From contig JAIXMG010000038.1 of the NCBI GenBank assembly GCA_025201345.1, positions 124,001 to 188,000 of the forward strand: a stretch of DNA of 64,000 nt, read 5' to 3'. Under the pieces are notes generated by a model. The model was not told where the DNA came from. It made no database searches and saw only the letters and a list, made by a program, of their open reading frames with translations. The translations under genes were made by a program, and so were the position numbers. This DNA is from Thamnidium elegans (Eukaryota; Mucoromycota; Mucoromycetes; Mucorales; Mucoraceae). Below, piece by piece: positions 22,656 through 33,949 of this stretch (the first letter of the stretch is position 1; the number at the start of each line of letters is the position of its first letter).

Positions 22656-22973
22656 TCAGCCAAGGATTAGCCATAAAATAAAGCTTACTATTAGTATAAA
22701 AAAAAATGGAATTATATAATCAAAAAAATCAATCAAATGGCGTTTGTGTGGCTCCTGAAGCTTAGAAGCTGGTTTGTTACTATGATTAGTTTTTTTTTCC
22801 ACTACATAATTATTGGGGTCGCTTAGATACTTTATCTGAGCTAGTATTTTTACATTCTTACTACTACCAGCTTCTCTACTATTGCTCTCAGACATTTCAA
22901 CGTCCAAAGGTTTGTTTTTCAGGTACTCCTCGAAATCTGTCGGTTTATTTAAATTGTAAGGATCGCCTTCCAT
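22656..22973 (-). CDS. Small tail-anchored membrane protein, unknown function
   Basis: From the ATG at 22973 the frame gives 105 residues. The first two thirds are acidic and polar (MEGDPYNLNKPTDFEEYLKN...). The last 20 residues (IIPFFFILIVSFILWLILG) form a hydrophobic helix with almost no tail after it, as in C-terminally anchored proteins. The frame is open a further 20 codons upstream (HENGSGNITNEAVDF) without an ATG, so an upstream exon is possible. No family is recognised. It is divergent from the lipase gene at 23483. Confidence 0.45.
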   Translation of the reverse strand: MEGDPYNLNKPTDFEEYLKNKPLDVEMSESNSREAGSSKNVKILAQIKYLSDPNNYVVEKKTNHSNKPASKLQEPHKRHLIDFFDYIIPFFFILIVSFILWLILG

Positions 22974-23482
22974 CTCGAAATCCACGGCTTCGTTCGTAAT
23001 GTTACCGGAACCGTTTTCGTGTAAAAAAAGGTAAGCTCATTATGAATTATGAAGAGTAAAATAAAGAAGTAAAAATAATGTTCAGACTTAAGTTCCAATA
23101 AATGTATGTACTACCAAGTTTGATTTGAGAATGGACACACTATATCTGGTGTAGTAGTCTAATGTGTAACAACAATTGTTTGAACTTGGTTATCTTACTA
23201 TATTTACATTCTCAAATAAGAAAACTTGTTGGTGAGTAGATCACAAGTAAAAAGTGTGTATAACAGTAACCCAGGTTCTCTTTCGCTCGCTCTTTCTCTC
23301 TCTCTCTCTTTTTCTCAAATGTGGCAAGAATTAATTGTGAAAAGGAAAATCTTCTCATGCATGTGACAGTCAATTGGCGTGATTAAAACGCCGTCTTACA
23401 CAGCTAAACGCAAAAAGCATTTAAATACGCTAGCTTAATTTCCCCCCTCTTTTTTCTTCTCTTTTATATACAAATATAAATA
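22974..23482. promoter_or_regulatory. Divergent intergenic region upstream of the lipase gene
   Basis: It lies between two divergently oriented genes. It has a (CT)n tract at 23288-23310 and an inverted repeat at 23116-23226 (arms around TTTGAGAATG and CATTCTCAAA, with AAGTT-side extensions). A pyrimidine-rich run (23443-23462) directly precedes the lipase ATG. Confidence 0.4.
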
Positions 23483-24680
23483 ATGACTAGTACAATTGTT
23501 GATGAATGGATTAAAACTACAGACGGAAATGACATTTTTACAAAGACTTGGAAGACTTCTTCTACACCTGTTGCCACACTTGTGTAAGTATACTATATTC
23601 ATTTTTACCCCGAAACATTTTTATCTTATATTTGTACATGTTAGAATGATTCATGGCTTTGGTGAACATATTGCTAGATATGATAGAATGTTTTCTGTAT
23701 TTGTAAGTCAAGGAATTGAATGTTACGGTTATGATCAACGTGGTTGGGGCGAAACTGGAAAAAAGTCTAATCAATTTGGTAACAACCAGGGGTAAGTAAA
23801 TGTAAAAAAGAAAAAAGACATTATAAATTCAGTTGTCATTTTTTTTATTGTTTAGTTATGATACTGCTTTAAAAGATATAGATAATGCTGTATTAAAAAA
23901 TAAAAGAGAAAATATACCACTCTTTTTAATGGGTCATAGTATGGTAAAGTTAAATAATATATATATATATATATAGTTCTTGTAACTTACAAAAAAATGA
24001 AATATAGGGCGGTGGTCTTATTCTTAATTATCTTGCTAGAGGTGATAACCTGGAAGGGGTCAAGCTAGTAGCTGGTGCAATTTCATCCGCTCCTCTTGTT
24101 ACGTTATCAATGGCTATTCCAGCACCTAAATATTACGGCCTTCGTTTTGTATCTAATTTCTTACCCAGTTTCACCATCCAAACTGGAGTTGATGCAGCTG
24201 GTATATCACATGATCAAGAAGAAGTTAAAAAATATTTAGATGATCCATTGGTTCACGATTTTGCTACTTTAGCCACATGTAATGTTACATAGTAATGCAT
24301 ATATTTATAGTTAACAACAACTTATCTAACTATCGTATTAATAGTGGGAGGATTTCTTGACGCTGGAAAAGATATTATTAAGTCAAAAGCAAGATTGATC
24401 AAAACTCCCATTTTATATTCTCACGGTGATATTGACCCAATTAATGATTACAAAGGTACCTTACAGGCTTATGGTTTAACTCCAAGTACAGATAAAGAGA
24501 TGAAGACTTGGCCTGGATTATTTCATGAATGTAAGCATTTATTGCTAAGAAAAAAATAGACTTTGTTTCTTACTAACTATATTTTGTTTAGTGCATAATG
24601 AAACCATGCCTCAAAGACAAGAGGTATCTGACTACTATGTTAATTGGATTAAAAACCGCCTTCCTGTTGTAAAGAATTAA
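23483..24680 (+). CDS. YJU3: Monoacylglycerol lipase (alpha/beta hydrolase, Yju3-like)
   Basis: Six exons start at MTSTIVDEWIKTTDGNDIFT (23483). The oxyanion region is MIHGFGEH and the family YDQRGWGETG block follows. The nucleophile elbow GHSMGGG is built across the intron at about 23944-24006. The acid is in the YSHGDIDPIND segment and the catalytic His in the GLFHE segment (about 24525). Fungal monoacylglycerol lipases hydrolyse monoacylglycerols to glycerol and fatty acid at lipid droplets and membranes. An intron (24281-24343) repairs LATLGGFLDAGKD. The length of about 290 residues is normal. WRAP53-like follows on the same strand 155 bp later. Confidence 0.85.
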
Positions 24681-24834
24681 TAATAATAACTATAATAAAT
24701 CATTTGTATCAATTCTAATGCAAAAAACAAATGTTATGGTTCCTCATGTCTTCTTTTCGCAAGTCACAGCTAAATAAACTGTGGGATAAAACACTAAAAA
24801 AAAACTTTTTTAACACAAACACATATCCATACTA

Positions 24835-25183
24835 ATGTCAACACCCGAAAAAGTTGTAGAAAATCCTACAATAGACCGAGTAGAGCCTATACAGGAAGCT
24901 ACTACTACTGATACTGCCACTACTACTACTATAGAAGAAACGACCTCTATGGAACAAGTTATCGTAGAAGAAACAACTGCTCTAGAACAACCTGTCATAA
25001 CTTCCTATAGTGTATTTGTGCCTAATTTTGAAAACTCCTCAAATACTCTAATCAGTTCAACTTTTGACCGTTACAATGATTCCATAAGAAACTCGCTAGA
25101 GAAAGATCTTGATATTATTCAACAAAAGGTCAACCTTTCTTTACAAACAAAAAGTAATAACTTTTATCGAAACGCTAAATGGT

Positions 25184-25216
<33 letters not shown>

Positions 25217-26610
25217 CTACGCTTTATATAGTTTAAATGTCCAACTCTTTTTGTTTTCGTTTAGGTCACCCGATGGATCATACTTATTAACAAATTCTGC
25301 TGATGATGTTATTCGTTTGTTTCAATTGTAAGCACACTTTTTTTTTTTTTTTTTTCTAGATGAAAAAAAATAACGTATTTTATACGTAGACCTAGTAACG
25401 TATATGAAGACACAGAAAACGCAGATAATGTAGTTCCTATGATACCTACATTTGGTATCCGTGAGGGTGAGTCAGTATATGATTTTTGTTGGTTTCCTAC
25501 GATGAACGCACAAGGTAAAAATGTAGGCTATATAAGGAATTATAATCTTATATTTTGATAGATCCTTCCACCTGTTGTTTTTTGACATCTGTTAGAGATC
25601 ACCCTATTCAGCTATGGGATGTTAGTTCAGCGACAGTACGAGCCTCATATAGTGCAATAGATCATTGTGAAAAATTTATTGGACCTAATGTTTTATCATT
25701 CAATTTAGATGGATCAAAGTAAGTGTTTTTTATTTTTATTTTTTTAGTATACTGATTTTATTATTATTAGAATTTATTGTGGATACGAAAATATGATTGA
25801 AATATTCGATGTACATCGACCTGGACCTGACTCAAAAAAAGTAGCTACAATACCTAAACGAAAGAGTAAAAAAGGTCAAAAGGGTATTATATCTTGTATG
25901 GATTTTTGTCCAGATTATTCTGGATTATATGCAGCAGGATCTTATAGTCAATCTATTGGTATTTATGATGAAATTAATAACGAATTATGTTTAAAGTTGA
26001 CTGGATTTGAAGGAGGTACAACACAAGTCAAATTCTCTAAAGATGGTACCCTTTTATTTTCAGCCTCTCGTCATTCCAATTCTATTTTATGCTGGGATAT
26101 TCGTGATTCAGCAAATATCTTGTTTGAATTACCTCGTCCTGGTAAAACAAACCAAAGAATTTCTTTTGATTTAGATGCAACTGGAAAATATTTAATCACT
26201 GGTGATCAATTTGGAAATGTATTAATTTACGATATTGCAACTGCTGAATCAGAGGATGTCGAAACAAAAAAACGTTTAGTTCAAAAGTTTAAAGCACATG
26301 ATGGTAATTGAAAATAGTTATACATTAGTTATCTTTACTTATATATGTTTTGAAAGATATCGTTTCATGTGCGACATTTAATCCTGTCTATCCTGTAATT
26401 GCAACTTGTTCAGGTCAGCGTAAGTTTACATTACCACAGGATGATAGTAGTGATGAAGATATGGATGAGGAAAAAGCGATTATAGATAATACATTAAAAA
26501 CATGGCGAGTGCCTGGTCAATATCAATGGTACGCGTATGAAAGTGCTCCAGTAGTAGTAGATTATCAAATGATTGAAAATACTGAAGAAACAGTTGTATT
26601 ACAAACATAG
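24835..26610 (+). CDS. WRAP53: WRAP53/TCAB1-like WD40 protein
   Basis: Six or seven exons encode an N-terminal acidic Thr-rich region (residues 1-60) and a WD40 propeller. Marks include YRNAKWSPDGSYLLTNSADD across intron 1, DFCWFPTMN, and TCCFLTSVRDHPIQLWDVSS. ISCMDFCPDYSGLYAAGSYS, VKFSKDGTLLFSASRHSNSI and CWDIRDSANILFELPRPG follow. The DHPIQLWD and ASRHSNSILCWDIR blocks are characteristic of WRAP53 and its yeast relative. WRAP53 binds CAB-box or H/ACA-type small RNAs and delivers them to Cajal bodies, including telomerase RNA in animals; in fungi the role is less known. Intron 1 (25183-25264) carries a run of about 30 T. Confidence 0.8.
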
Positions 26611-26676
26611 AAAGAAAATATATATTTATACCCAACAATGTACATTTATCAAGTAATAATAATAAAAAAAAGTTTA

Positions 26677-28091
26677 TTATATTAATTCATATTCGGGATC
26701 AAATAAAGTACTAACACTCTCACCAAAATGAATTCTTCTAATAGCTTCAGAAAAGAGAGGGGCAACAGGTAAAATCTTAAACTTGTCACATTTCAAGATA
26801 TGATCATCTTGAGGAACAGAATCACTAACGATGACATGGTCCAAATAGCTTTGTTGGATTCTTTCAACTGCATCTCCAGATAAAACTGCATGTGTAATTA
26901 ATGCATAGATTTTGGTTGCTCCATTTTCGTGTAAAAGTTTGGCTGCTTTTGTAATAGTAAAGGATGTATCGGCAATATCATCAATTAAAATACACACCTT
27001 ATTACGAACATCACCAACCAACATTAAATCATGCTTTTGTGGCTTGTCTGGTCTACGACGCTCTTTATGAATAAGCGCGAAATCCATATGTAATTTCTCG
27101 GCAATAGATGTTGCTCTAATTAATTAAATAAATAATTAATTATATGTTATTTACAATATATAATGTTATATACCTCTTGGCTCCACCAGCATCAGGAGAA
27201 ACAATAACAGCTTCCAAATAGTTTGGAATATTACGATAAATATATCTTCCCATTGAAGGTAATGAAGATAAATTATCTACAGGACAATCAAAGAAACCTT
27301 GAAACTAATGAACCGAAATGTTATTAATAAATAAAAGAAAACTGTATCATGATCATACATACTTGAGGATCATGCAAATCCATTGTGATAATATGGTCGG
27401 CACCTTAAAGTATGATTTAGTTATAAAGCTTAATGAAAAAGAGAAAGAAAAAAATCTTACCTGCACAAGTTAATAATTCAGCAATCAAAGTACCAGATCT
27501 TACAACCCACTGTTTATAACCATCATTAACATTTGTATTATTCACTTTCTTTCCATTGATTGCAATAGAAGAACTAATGCCAGTATTTTTAAAGTTAGAG
27601 TTATTACCCCCCAACATAATTTGTTGACCAATATCCAAATCATTAGATAATCTAGAGAATACTGTAGGTGAAATAGCAGGCTGAAAGGGATTTTCTATTT
27701 CGTTCTTTGGTGTAGAAGGGGTAGTCTTTGGTGAAGAAGGAACTGTCATGGGTGGTGGACGAATGAATGGTGCGCCTGATCTCTTGAAGGGTGCATCGGG
27801 TTGTCTTGAATAAGGAAAGAAAGGAATAACGGCTGTTACTTTACGTGCTGACGCAGTTTGACAAGCTTGAATCATAATTAACAACTCAAAAAAGTTATCA
27901 TTGACATGTCCACAACCTGATTGAACAATATAAACGTCTTGCTCACGTACACTTTCGTATAACTCAACACTGGTTTCATTATTACTGAACTTGCTTAAAC
28001 GTGATTTGCCTGGTTCTACACCTAAACGATCACAAATTTCTTGTACTAGTTTAGGATGACTAGAGCCTCCCAAAATAACTGGTCCTTTCAT
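26677..28091 (-). CDS. PRS1: Ribose-phosphate pyrophosphokinase with an inserted linker (Prs1/Prs5-type)
   Basis: Exon 1 starts at 28091 ([20 protein letters not shown]) and four exons follow to 26677. Catalytic marks are [31 protein letters not shown] (spliced across two introns) and the PRPP loop [12 protein letters not shown]. The enzyme makes PRPP from ribose-5-phosphate and ATP for nucleotide, His and Trp synthesis. Between the FPYSRQ block and the [13 protein letters not shown] helix there is an insertion of about 85 residues, Ser/Pro/Asn-rich (27770-27510). Such non-homologous regions are known in the fungal Prs1 and Prs5 paralogues. The gene converges with WRAP53, with 66 bp between them. 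Confidence 0.9.
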
Positions 28092-28211
28092 TGTGTGTGT
28101 TTTTTTTGGGGGTCTTTATTAAGAATAGAGAAGGGTAATATGTATTTTTTTAAGAAAAAAATTTGACAAAATTTATTGTGTCACATTGCTCCATGAAGAA
28201 AGCCTCTTTTT

Positions 28212-28707
28212 TTAAAGTTTGCTTTTTCCAGACACTTGTTTAAAAACTGTATCTAGCTTGTTGGCTAACTGTACGTTTCCTTCGATCTTTATTTTTCCTA
28301 GCATAAAAGCTCTTTGACCTTAAAAGAAACATATATATATATATAAATATAAATATTCATCCTTTAACAAACAAAAAAAACAAACCATTTAATCTTCCTT
28401 TGGCAAGGCAAGCGAAATCACTATCTGTCATGGTTATTATAGTATTAGACTCACCAAGAGGTTTACCATAAATTACTATTCCTGCTTTTTTCAAGTCAAT
28501 TGTAAATATCACACATTCTCCGTCACTGTTATTTTTAATATGAAATTCAAACACTCCGTCTATCTACACAAAAACATATATCAATTTTCATCAGTCTTAA
28601 CGCACCCTTTTTATATACTTTACTTTTTCGATTAATTCATTTATTGAGGATTCGTCTATTGCTTGTAAAAATCTGTCTATTTCCCTGAAGATTACTGGAC
28701 TTTGCAT
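28212..28707 (-). CDS. SCP2: SCP2-domain protein with a peroxisomal SKL tail
   Basis: Three exons, 28707..28624, 28563..28386 and 28318..28212, give 122 residues. The core fits the sterol carrier protein 2 fold: IDGVFEFHIKNNSDGECVIF, then KPLGESNTIITMTDSDFACL, then FMLGKIKIEGNVQLANKLDT. The last three residues are SKL, a canonical PTS1 peroxisome import signal. Single-domain SCP2 proteins of fungi bind fatty acids or acyl-CoA and support peroxisomal beta-oxidation. All three splice joins keep the domain in frame. It lies just upstream of the PRPP synthetase start, in the same orientation. Confidence 0.88.
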
Positions 28708-29257
28708 ATTTTCGTATTCGTGTGAAAAAAGAAGGTAACAAAGATTATCTTTTAATTTTTTTTATTTAATGCGAGACTGCTACGTACTAGCAGTATTTGA
28801 CGATGCTACTAGTAAGAGCATGGAACGTTTTGGTTCATATAAAATCATTTGCTATAGTTAAACAGCGGCCCTTACCAGTCAAAATATGAGTAGTTTCACT
28901 TTAGTAAGTTGCAAAAATTACAAGCTTGAAATTTACTCTAGATACAACCTTGCAGTAACTATTTAAATGCACGTGATTTGAAGCCTTCTAACAGTAGGTA
29001 TGTGACCCGAAAAAAAAAAGCTCACCTTCATAAGAAATAAACGGTTTTCTTAGGAACAAATTATTCGGACCACGGCGGTGTGTACATAGAGTATTTTTGG
29101 ATCAGGTACCCCGTGGTCCGAAAAAAAATAACTACGTGCACTCTCGTGGTCCGAGAAAGTTTTGGTCCCTGAACTGCGTCAAAACAAAAGTTTAAAAGCT
29201 CAATGATGATAGGCATAGAGATGTCAAGAAAGATATGCTCGTAGAGTGTGAATCCAA

Positions 29258-29896
29258 TAAGAACATGTATGTAAATACTTTGGTTTCGACGTTGCCAGCC
29301 TAGAAAGGAACATCAAATCAGATATGTACGAGCATAGAAGAACGAGCATGCCTATTTGGTTTGACTATCTTGGCTGTATTCAAGCTATTGCAGATACTTA
29401 CAACATACCTGCATGTACAAATCCCAACCCCGGGAATAAAAGACGTCTTTATGAACCACTCACTGTTTTGCCACTTAAGATTACTATAAAACCAAAAGTA
29501 AAAGTACGGCCACACCACCTTCAAAATATAAAAAATGCACACTGCACTATGGCGGAACTTATGGTAACAACATCCAATATGGGACCTATGTTACCATAAT
29601 TTTTATACGCAGCGAATTAGATTACAGAATAACTAATATTATGGCAATTTTGTTTCCATATTGTGCACTGTTACCATAAGTTCCGCCATAGTGCTGGGTA
29701 GCTGTCGAGTTCGGCCATAGGCGTATGTCATATCCTTCTGTTAGCCGTATGTACTTCCATGTAGACGAATCCTATGCTACATTGTTTAAATCGACATGGA
29801 ATCTCTTTGCGCAATTTCCCAAACATACAAAAAGTAAGCCTTTTGACGCAGAAAAAGACGGGCTTGTTATAATCGAATCTTCCGATGAAGAATGAT
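29258..29896 (+). pseudogene. Coding remnant inside the compound-TIR element
   Basis: The first part (about 29258-29545) reads CKYFGFDVASLERNIKSDMY, then MPIWFDYLGCIQAIADTYN and on to VKVRPHHLQNIKNA. After the nested element the frame resumes near 29700 (VEFGHRRMSYPSVSRMYFHV) and ends IESSDEE with TGA. The two halves look like one C-terminal coding region split by insertion. The frame has no convincing start. The protein is probably the transposon's own, but I do not recognise the family. Confidence 0.4.
29544..29693. mobile_element. Nested 150-bp inverted-repeat element (MITE-like)
   Basis: The left arm 29544-29567 (GCACTATGGCGGAACTTATG, then GTAAC) is matched exactly in inverse by 29670-29693. 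Weaker matches (AATATGG) extend inward. The 100-bp centre is AT-rich and non-coding. It sits inside the coding remnant of the larger element. Confidence 0.7.
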
Positions 29897-30190
29897 AACT
29901 TTTTTTTCTCTTAATAAACTATATTTTATCTACCTTATTTCCTTTATATTTTCAAAGAAAGATAATAAAATACGAAGAATAATATGAATACTAAATATAA
30001 AAAATGGCTTTAAATATTTTATGGTGTGTATAAGTAAACAATTCTAACGTTTTAGTTTTATTTGATAATGCTCAGACCATGGGAGTGCACGTAGTTATTT
30101 TTTCGGACCACGGGGTACCTGATCCAAAAATACTCTATGTACACACCGCCGTGGTCCGAATGATTTGCGCCGTGGTCCCAAAGAAAACCG

Positions 30191-30558
30191 AAAAATAAAA
30201 GGGGATAAACAGTTTTTACAGCATGTTATCATTATCATACAATCACGTGTGTTTCGAATCTTACACATCGAAATGATCTCGAGACGTACGACCGAACTTT
30301 AAATGATATCGTAGCATATTATAGAAAAAAAATAAGTAGACGTTGCTATCTACATGAACACAACAAGTACTTTATATACCATATATTACATTCCTTAAGG
30401 CGATCTTACAGGGGTTAAATAGAGTGTTCCGCAGATAATAATTTTCCCACTAAGCACAAGTCGGTGATTTGTATTTCACTGGTTTCACCTATAAAGTGAG
30501 ATGAGACCTTTTTTTTTCTAGAAGTAAAAAGAGCACCTTTTCTTTCAATATATATATC
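30191..30558. other. Upstream region of the unknown gene at 30559
   Basis: No coding sequence is supported. A long T tract (30509-30518) and AT-rich sequence precede the ATG. Confidence 0.3.
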
Positions 30559-31769
30559 ATGATTGAAACTACAAAAACTGAAAAACTACAGAATTTAATT
30601 GAAAGAAAAAGACCTAGTAGACGTAAAAATTCAATTTCAGGTAGCTCATTCAGCAGTATAAGTGCCAAATCACAACACCCCAATCGATTCTCTGCATACG
30701 CACCGGGTATTGAAGAACAACTTAATTCACTTGTTATAGAAAACAATGAGGACCAAGAAGATGTAGCCGAATTATTACAACAGGATTTTGAGCAGCCCAA
30801 TATAGAGACTGAATATTATCAACCTAGTATACCTTTTAGAGATTCGATAAATTATAGTTCATTAGGTTCTTTGGCACATATATCGCACAGTTCCGATATA
30901 ACAGATACAGAAAGCCATCAAGTATCACCTAGTATCAGTAGCTACAGGATTAAAGAACGAAATAATGTAAGTACAATTTTTATTTACAGTATGGATAAAA
31001 AGCTATTAAGCATTGCTTTTTTTTTTTTTTTTTTTTTGCGTAGATGCATGTATAATTTTATACAAATGATATTTTATGGCGTGTATTGACATTAGTATAC
31101 TTTTTTTAATATATATATAGGCCGCAAGACTTTTCAAGTTTTCCTTCCTTATTTGAAGAAAAACCAACTATTATTGGTAAACATCCAAACTACTATATCA
31201 CATCACCTAGCAGAATTCGAAATTATTTAGAGCTACCAGATGAATTTATATTAAAAACAATGAAGTTACCTTATCCCTATCGTACAAAGGAGCCTATATC
31301 TCAAAGACTAGATTGCATAGATAGCAATGACCTACTACAAACAGACTTTAATATGAAACATCCTCCTCAATTAGAGGGAAGCAAAAGAAGTAATAATAGG
31401 AACCGCAGTGTATCTCCAAGACCATCCTTTCGGCATATAAAGACCTTAGAGCGACATAGTGTAGCGTTAGGTCAAGTAGATCGATTATTAGAAAACAATA
31501 AAGATAGACCATCAGCAGATAGTTTATCTGTAGAGCCTATATCAAACAACGAACTAATAGAGTCTCGGAATGATATATATAAACAGTATCGCCCTATGTC
31601 TCTTTCGTCTAGTCGAGCGGTTCAGGATATTTTGAAATGGATACCCGATCAAGATACAGTATGGCAGGATAGCAGAGTAAGTGACTCTGTACAGATGGTA
31701 GAGATACCTAATAGTTCTACCAATAGTAGGCGAAAAAGGCCATTACATCCATTAGACCATTCCCTCTAA
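30559..31769 (+). CDS. Protein of unknown function, Ser/Arg-rich, two or more exons
   Basis: The first exon (30559-30966) starts MIETTKTEKLQNLIERKRPS and ends at a GTAAGT donor after ERNN. The second part (about 31121-31769) reads PSLFEEKPTIIGKHPNYY, then ELPDEFILKTMKLPYPYRTK and a long polar tail, ending LHPLDHSL. The phase of a simple join (acceptor at 31119-31121) does not match, so a small extra exon or a different border is likely in 31041-31120. The protein is polar, basic and mostly disordered, with no recognised domain. Confidence 0.5.
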
Positions 31770-32096
31770 CTAACTAATTTTTGGTTTTGAGATGTAATAT
31801 ACTTTATGGGGACCGTCACATCCATTGATAAACAAATTTTGATTGTTTTTTTTAAAAAAAAATCGTATATATCATGTCTCTCTCTTTTTTTTTTTTTTTT
31901 TTTTTTGTGGTTAAATAGAATTCTTGTCAACTACTTAATTTTTATCGTTTGATGTACCCTTTTATTTTTCCCTTCCCGAAGGCTTGTTTCACACGTCACA
32001 TACCGTAAATAAAAACTGAGACTCCGTCTCCCTTTTATTCAAAAAAATTTTCTTGTTGCCAAATCTCATCTTTTTTTTAAAAAAATAAAAATCAAC

Positions 32097-33614
32097 ATGG
32101 CTGCCACACAAGATTTGACAATGAGAATGATTCCATTCTTGGATCGTCATCTCGTTTTCCCTCTTATTGAATTCTTGGAATTGAAAGAAGTAAAATTTAA
32201 CAATAATTTTTTGACCTGTCGAGAAAAAAAAAAAAAACTAAATGGATTCTTTTTTAGGTCTATGCTCCTGAGGAATTATTACAAGCCAAGTACGATTTGT
32301 TCAAGAACTCCAACATGGTTGATTTCGTTCTTGAACTTTATAAGAAACTTCACAAGACTGAAGAAGCTCCCAAGGGTAATACTAGATTTTTTTTTTTTTA
32401 TAAATATATATATACATATACATGTATAGCATCCTAACCCTGTAAATATATATAAAAAAAAATAGAGTTCACTGAAAAGAGAGAAAAGGTTTTGTCTCAA
32501 ATGGAAGAATTAAGAACTAAGGCGCAAAAGGTCATGGATATTCTTGAAAAGCCCGAAGTTATTGCTGCTCTTCGTCAAGATAAGGCCCAAAATTTGCAAT
32601 ACTTGAAGGAGAACTATAAGGTACGAATATACAAATACATTTATTTAATAATGCGTGCTAATAATAATTCCATTTTAATAGTTCACTGATGATTCTATCA
32701 ACATTTTATACGAGTTTGGCCAATTCCAATACAACTGTGGTGATTATGGAGGGGCTGCTGATTATCTTTACCATTTCCGCGTCTTATCGACTGATAATGA
32801 ACGTTCTCTTTCAGCTACTTGGGGTAAGATGGCCGCTGAGATCTTGACTGGTAACTGGGACGCAGCTTTAGAAGAGATGCAAAAGTTGAGAGAAGCCATT
32901 GATCAAAAGAGCAACAGTTCACCTCTTCAGCAACTTCAGCAACGTACTTGGCTCCTTCACTGGTCCTTGTTTATTTTCTTTAATCATCCTAAGGGTCGTG
33001 ACGGTATCGTCGATATGTTCCTTACTCCTCAATACATTAACACTATTCAAACCTCTTGTCCTTGGATCTTACGTTACCTCGCAACAGCTGTTGTTACTAA
33101 CAAGCGTAGAAAGAATCAAATGAAGGAATTAGTCAAGATTATTGAACAAGAAACATATGAATATAAAGATCCTGTTACTGAATTTGTTGAAGCACTTTTT
33201 GTTCGTTTCGATTTTGAAGGTGCTCAAAAGAAATTGAAGGAATGTGAAGATGTCTTATCCAACGATTTCTTCTTGGCTGCTACTCATGAAGATTTCATGG
33301 AAAGTGCTAGACAATTTATTTCTGAGACATACTGTAGAATTCATCAAAAGATTGATATTAAGGAAATGTCACAAAGATTGAATTTGACTCAAGAAGAAGG
33401 TGAAAAGTGGATTGTCAACTTGATTAGAGATACACGTGTTGATGCTAAAATTGATTTTGAGGAAAATACCGTTATTATGAACACACCCGTAACATCTGTA
33501 TATCAACAAGTCATTGAACGTACAAAGGGCCTCTCTTTCCGATCACAGGTACTTGCTACCACCATTAAGAGACGTGAAGTTGCACAGGGTACTTCAACTG
33601 AAATTGCTGCTTAA
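32097..33614 (+). CDS. EIF3E: Eukaryotic translation initiation factor 3 subunit e
   Basis: Four exons start at [20 protein letters not shown] (32097). INT6/eIF3e marks run throughout: [20 protein letters not shown] (across intron 1), [20 protein letters not shown], then [20 protein letters not shown] and [20 protein letters not shown]. The C-terminal PCI domain holds [20 protein letters not shown] and [10 protein letters not shown]. eIF3e is part of the eIF3 complex, which recruits mRNA and the 43S pre-initiation complex. Introns lie near 32193-32255, 32376-32464 and 32620-32681. The coding sequence looks intact. Confidence 0.95.
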
Positions 33615-33949
33615 AAACAAAAACAAAACAAAAAAATTGAAATAAATAAAAATTAATATTGTGCTTTTTTTTAATCTGACGCCCTCCCCCCTATTTTTCC
33701 CCGCCTTTTGGTTTTACTGTGTATAGTCTTTTATAATTATTTAAAGGGGATGACGATGTCCAGATGATTCATTACGCGTTGATTGGTTCTTCTCATCATT
33801 TTGGTTTTGATACCTGGGGACATAAAATATAACCCCTATATCATATGATGAATATTTATTTAAGATATAAATAAACTTTTTTTTTTTTTTTTTTTTTTTT
33901 ATATATATATATTTCTACTCTCTTCTTTATATAACATATATTCATTATA

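Larger units (their letters stand above)
29042..30190 (+). mobile_element. DNA element with about 100-bp compound inverted repeats
   Basis: The left arm (29042 to about 29143) and right arm (30083-30190) are inverted copies. Both start CGGTTTTCTT and carry two or three GGACCACGG/CCGTGGTCC sub-repeats, with GTACATAGAGTATTTTTGGA between them and AACTACGTGCACTC at the inner edge. The core of the arms is almost identical; the outermost 20 bp carry an indel. The interior has a plus-strand open frame, interrupted by a smaller inverted-repeat element at 29544-29693. The right part of that frame ends LVIIESSDEE at 29895. It is most likely an internally deleted or decayed DNA transposon. A solo end of the same family lies at 8745-8828. 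Confidence 0.7.
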
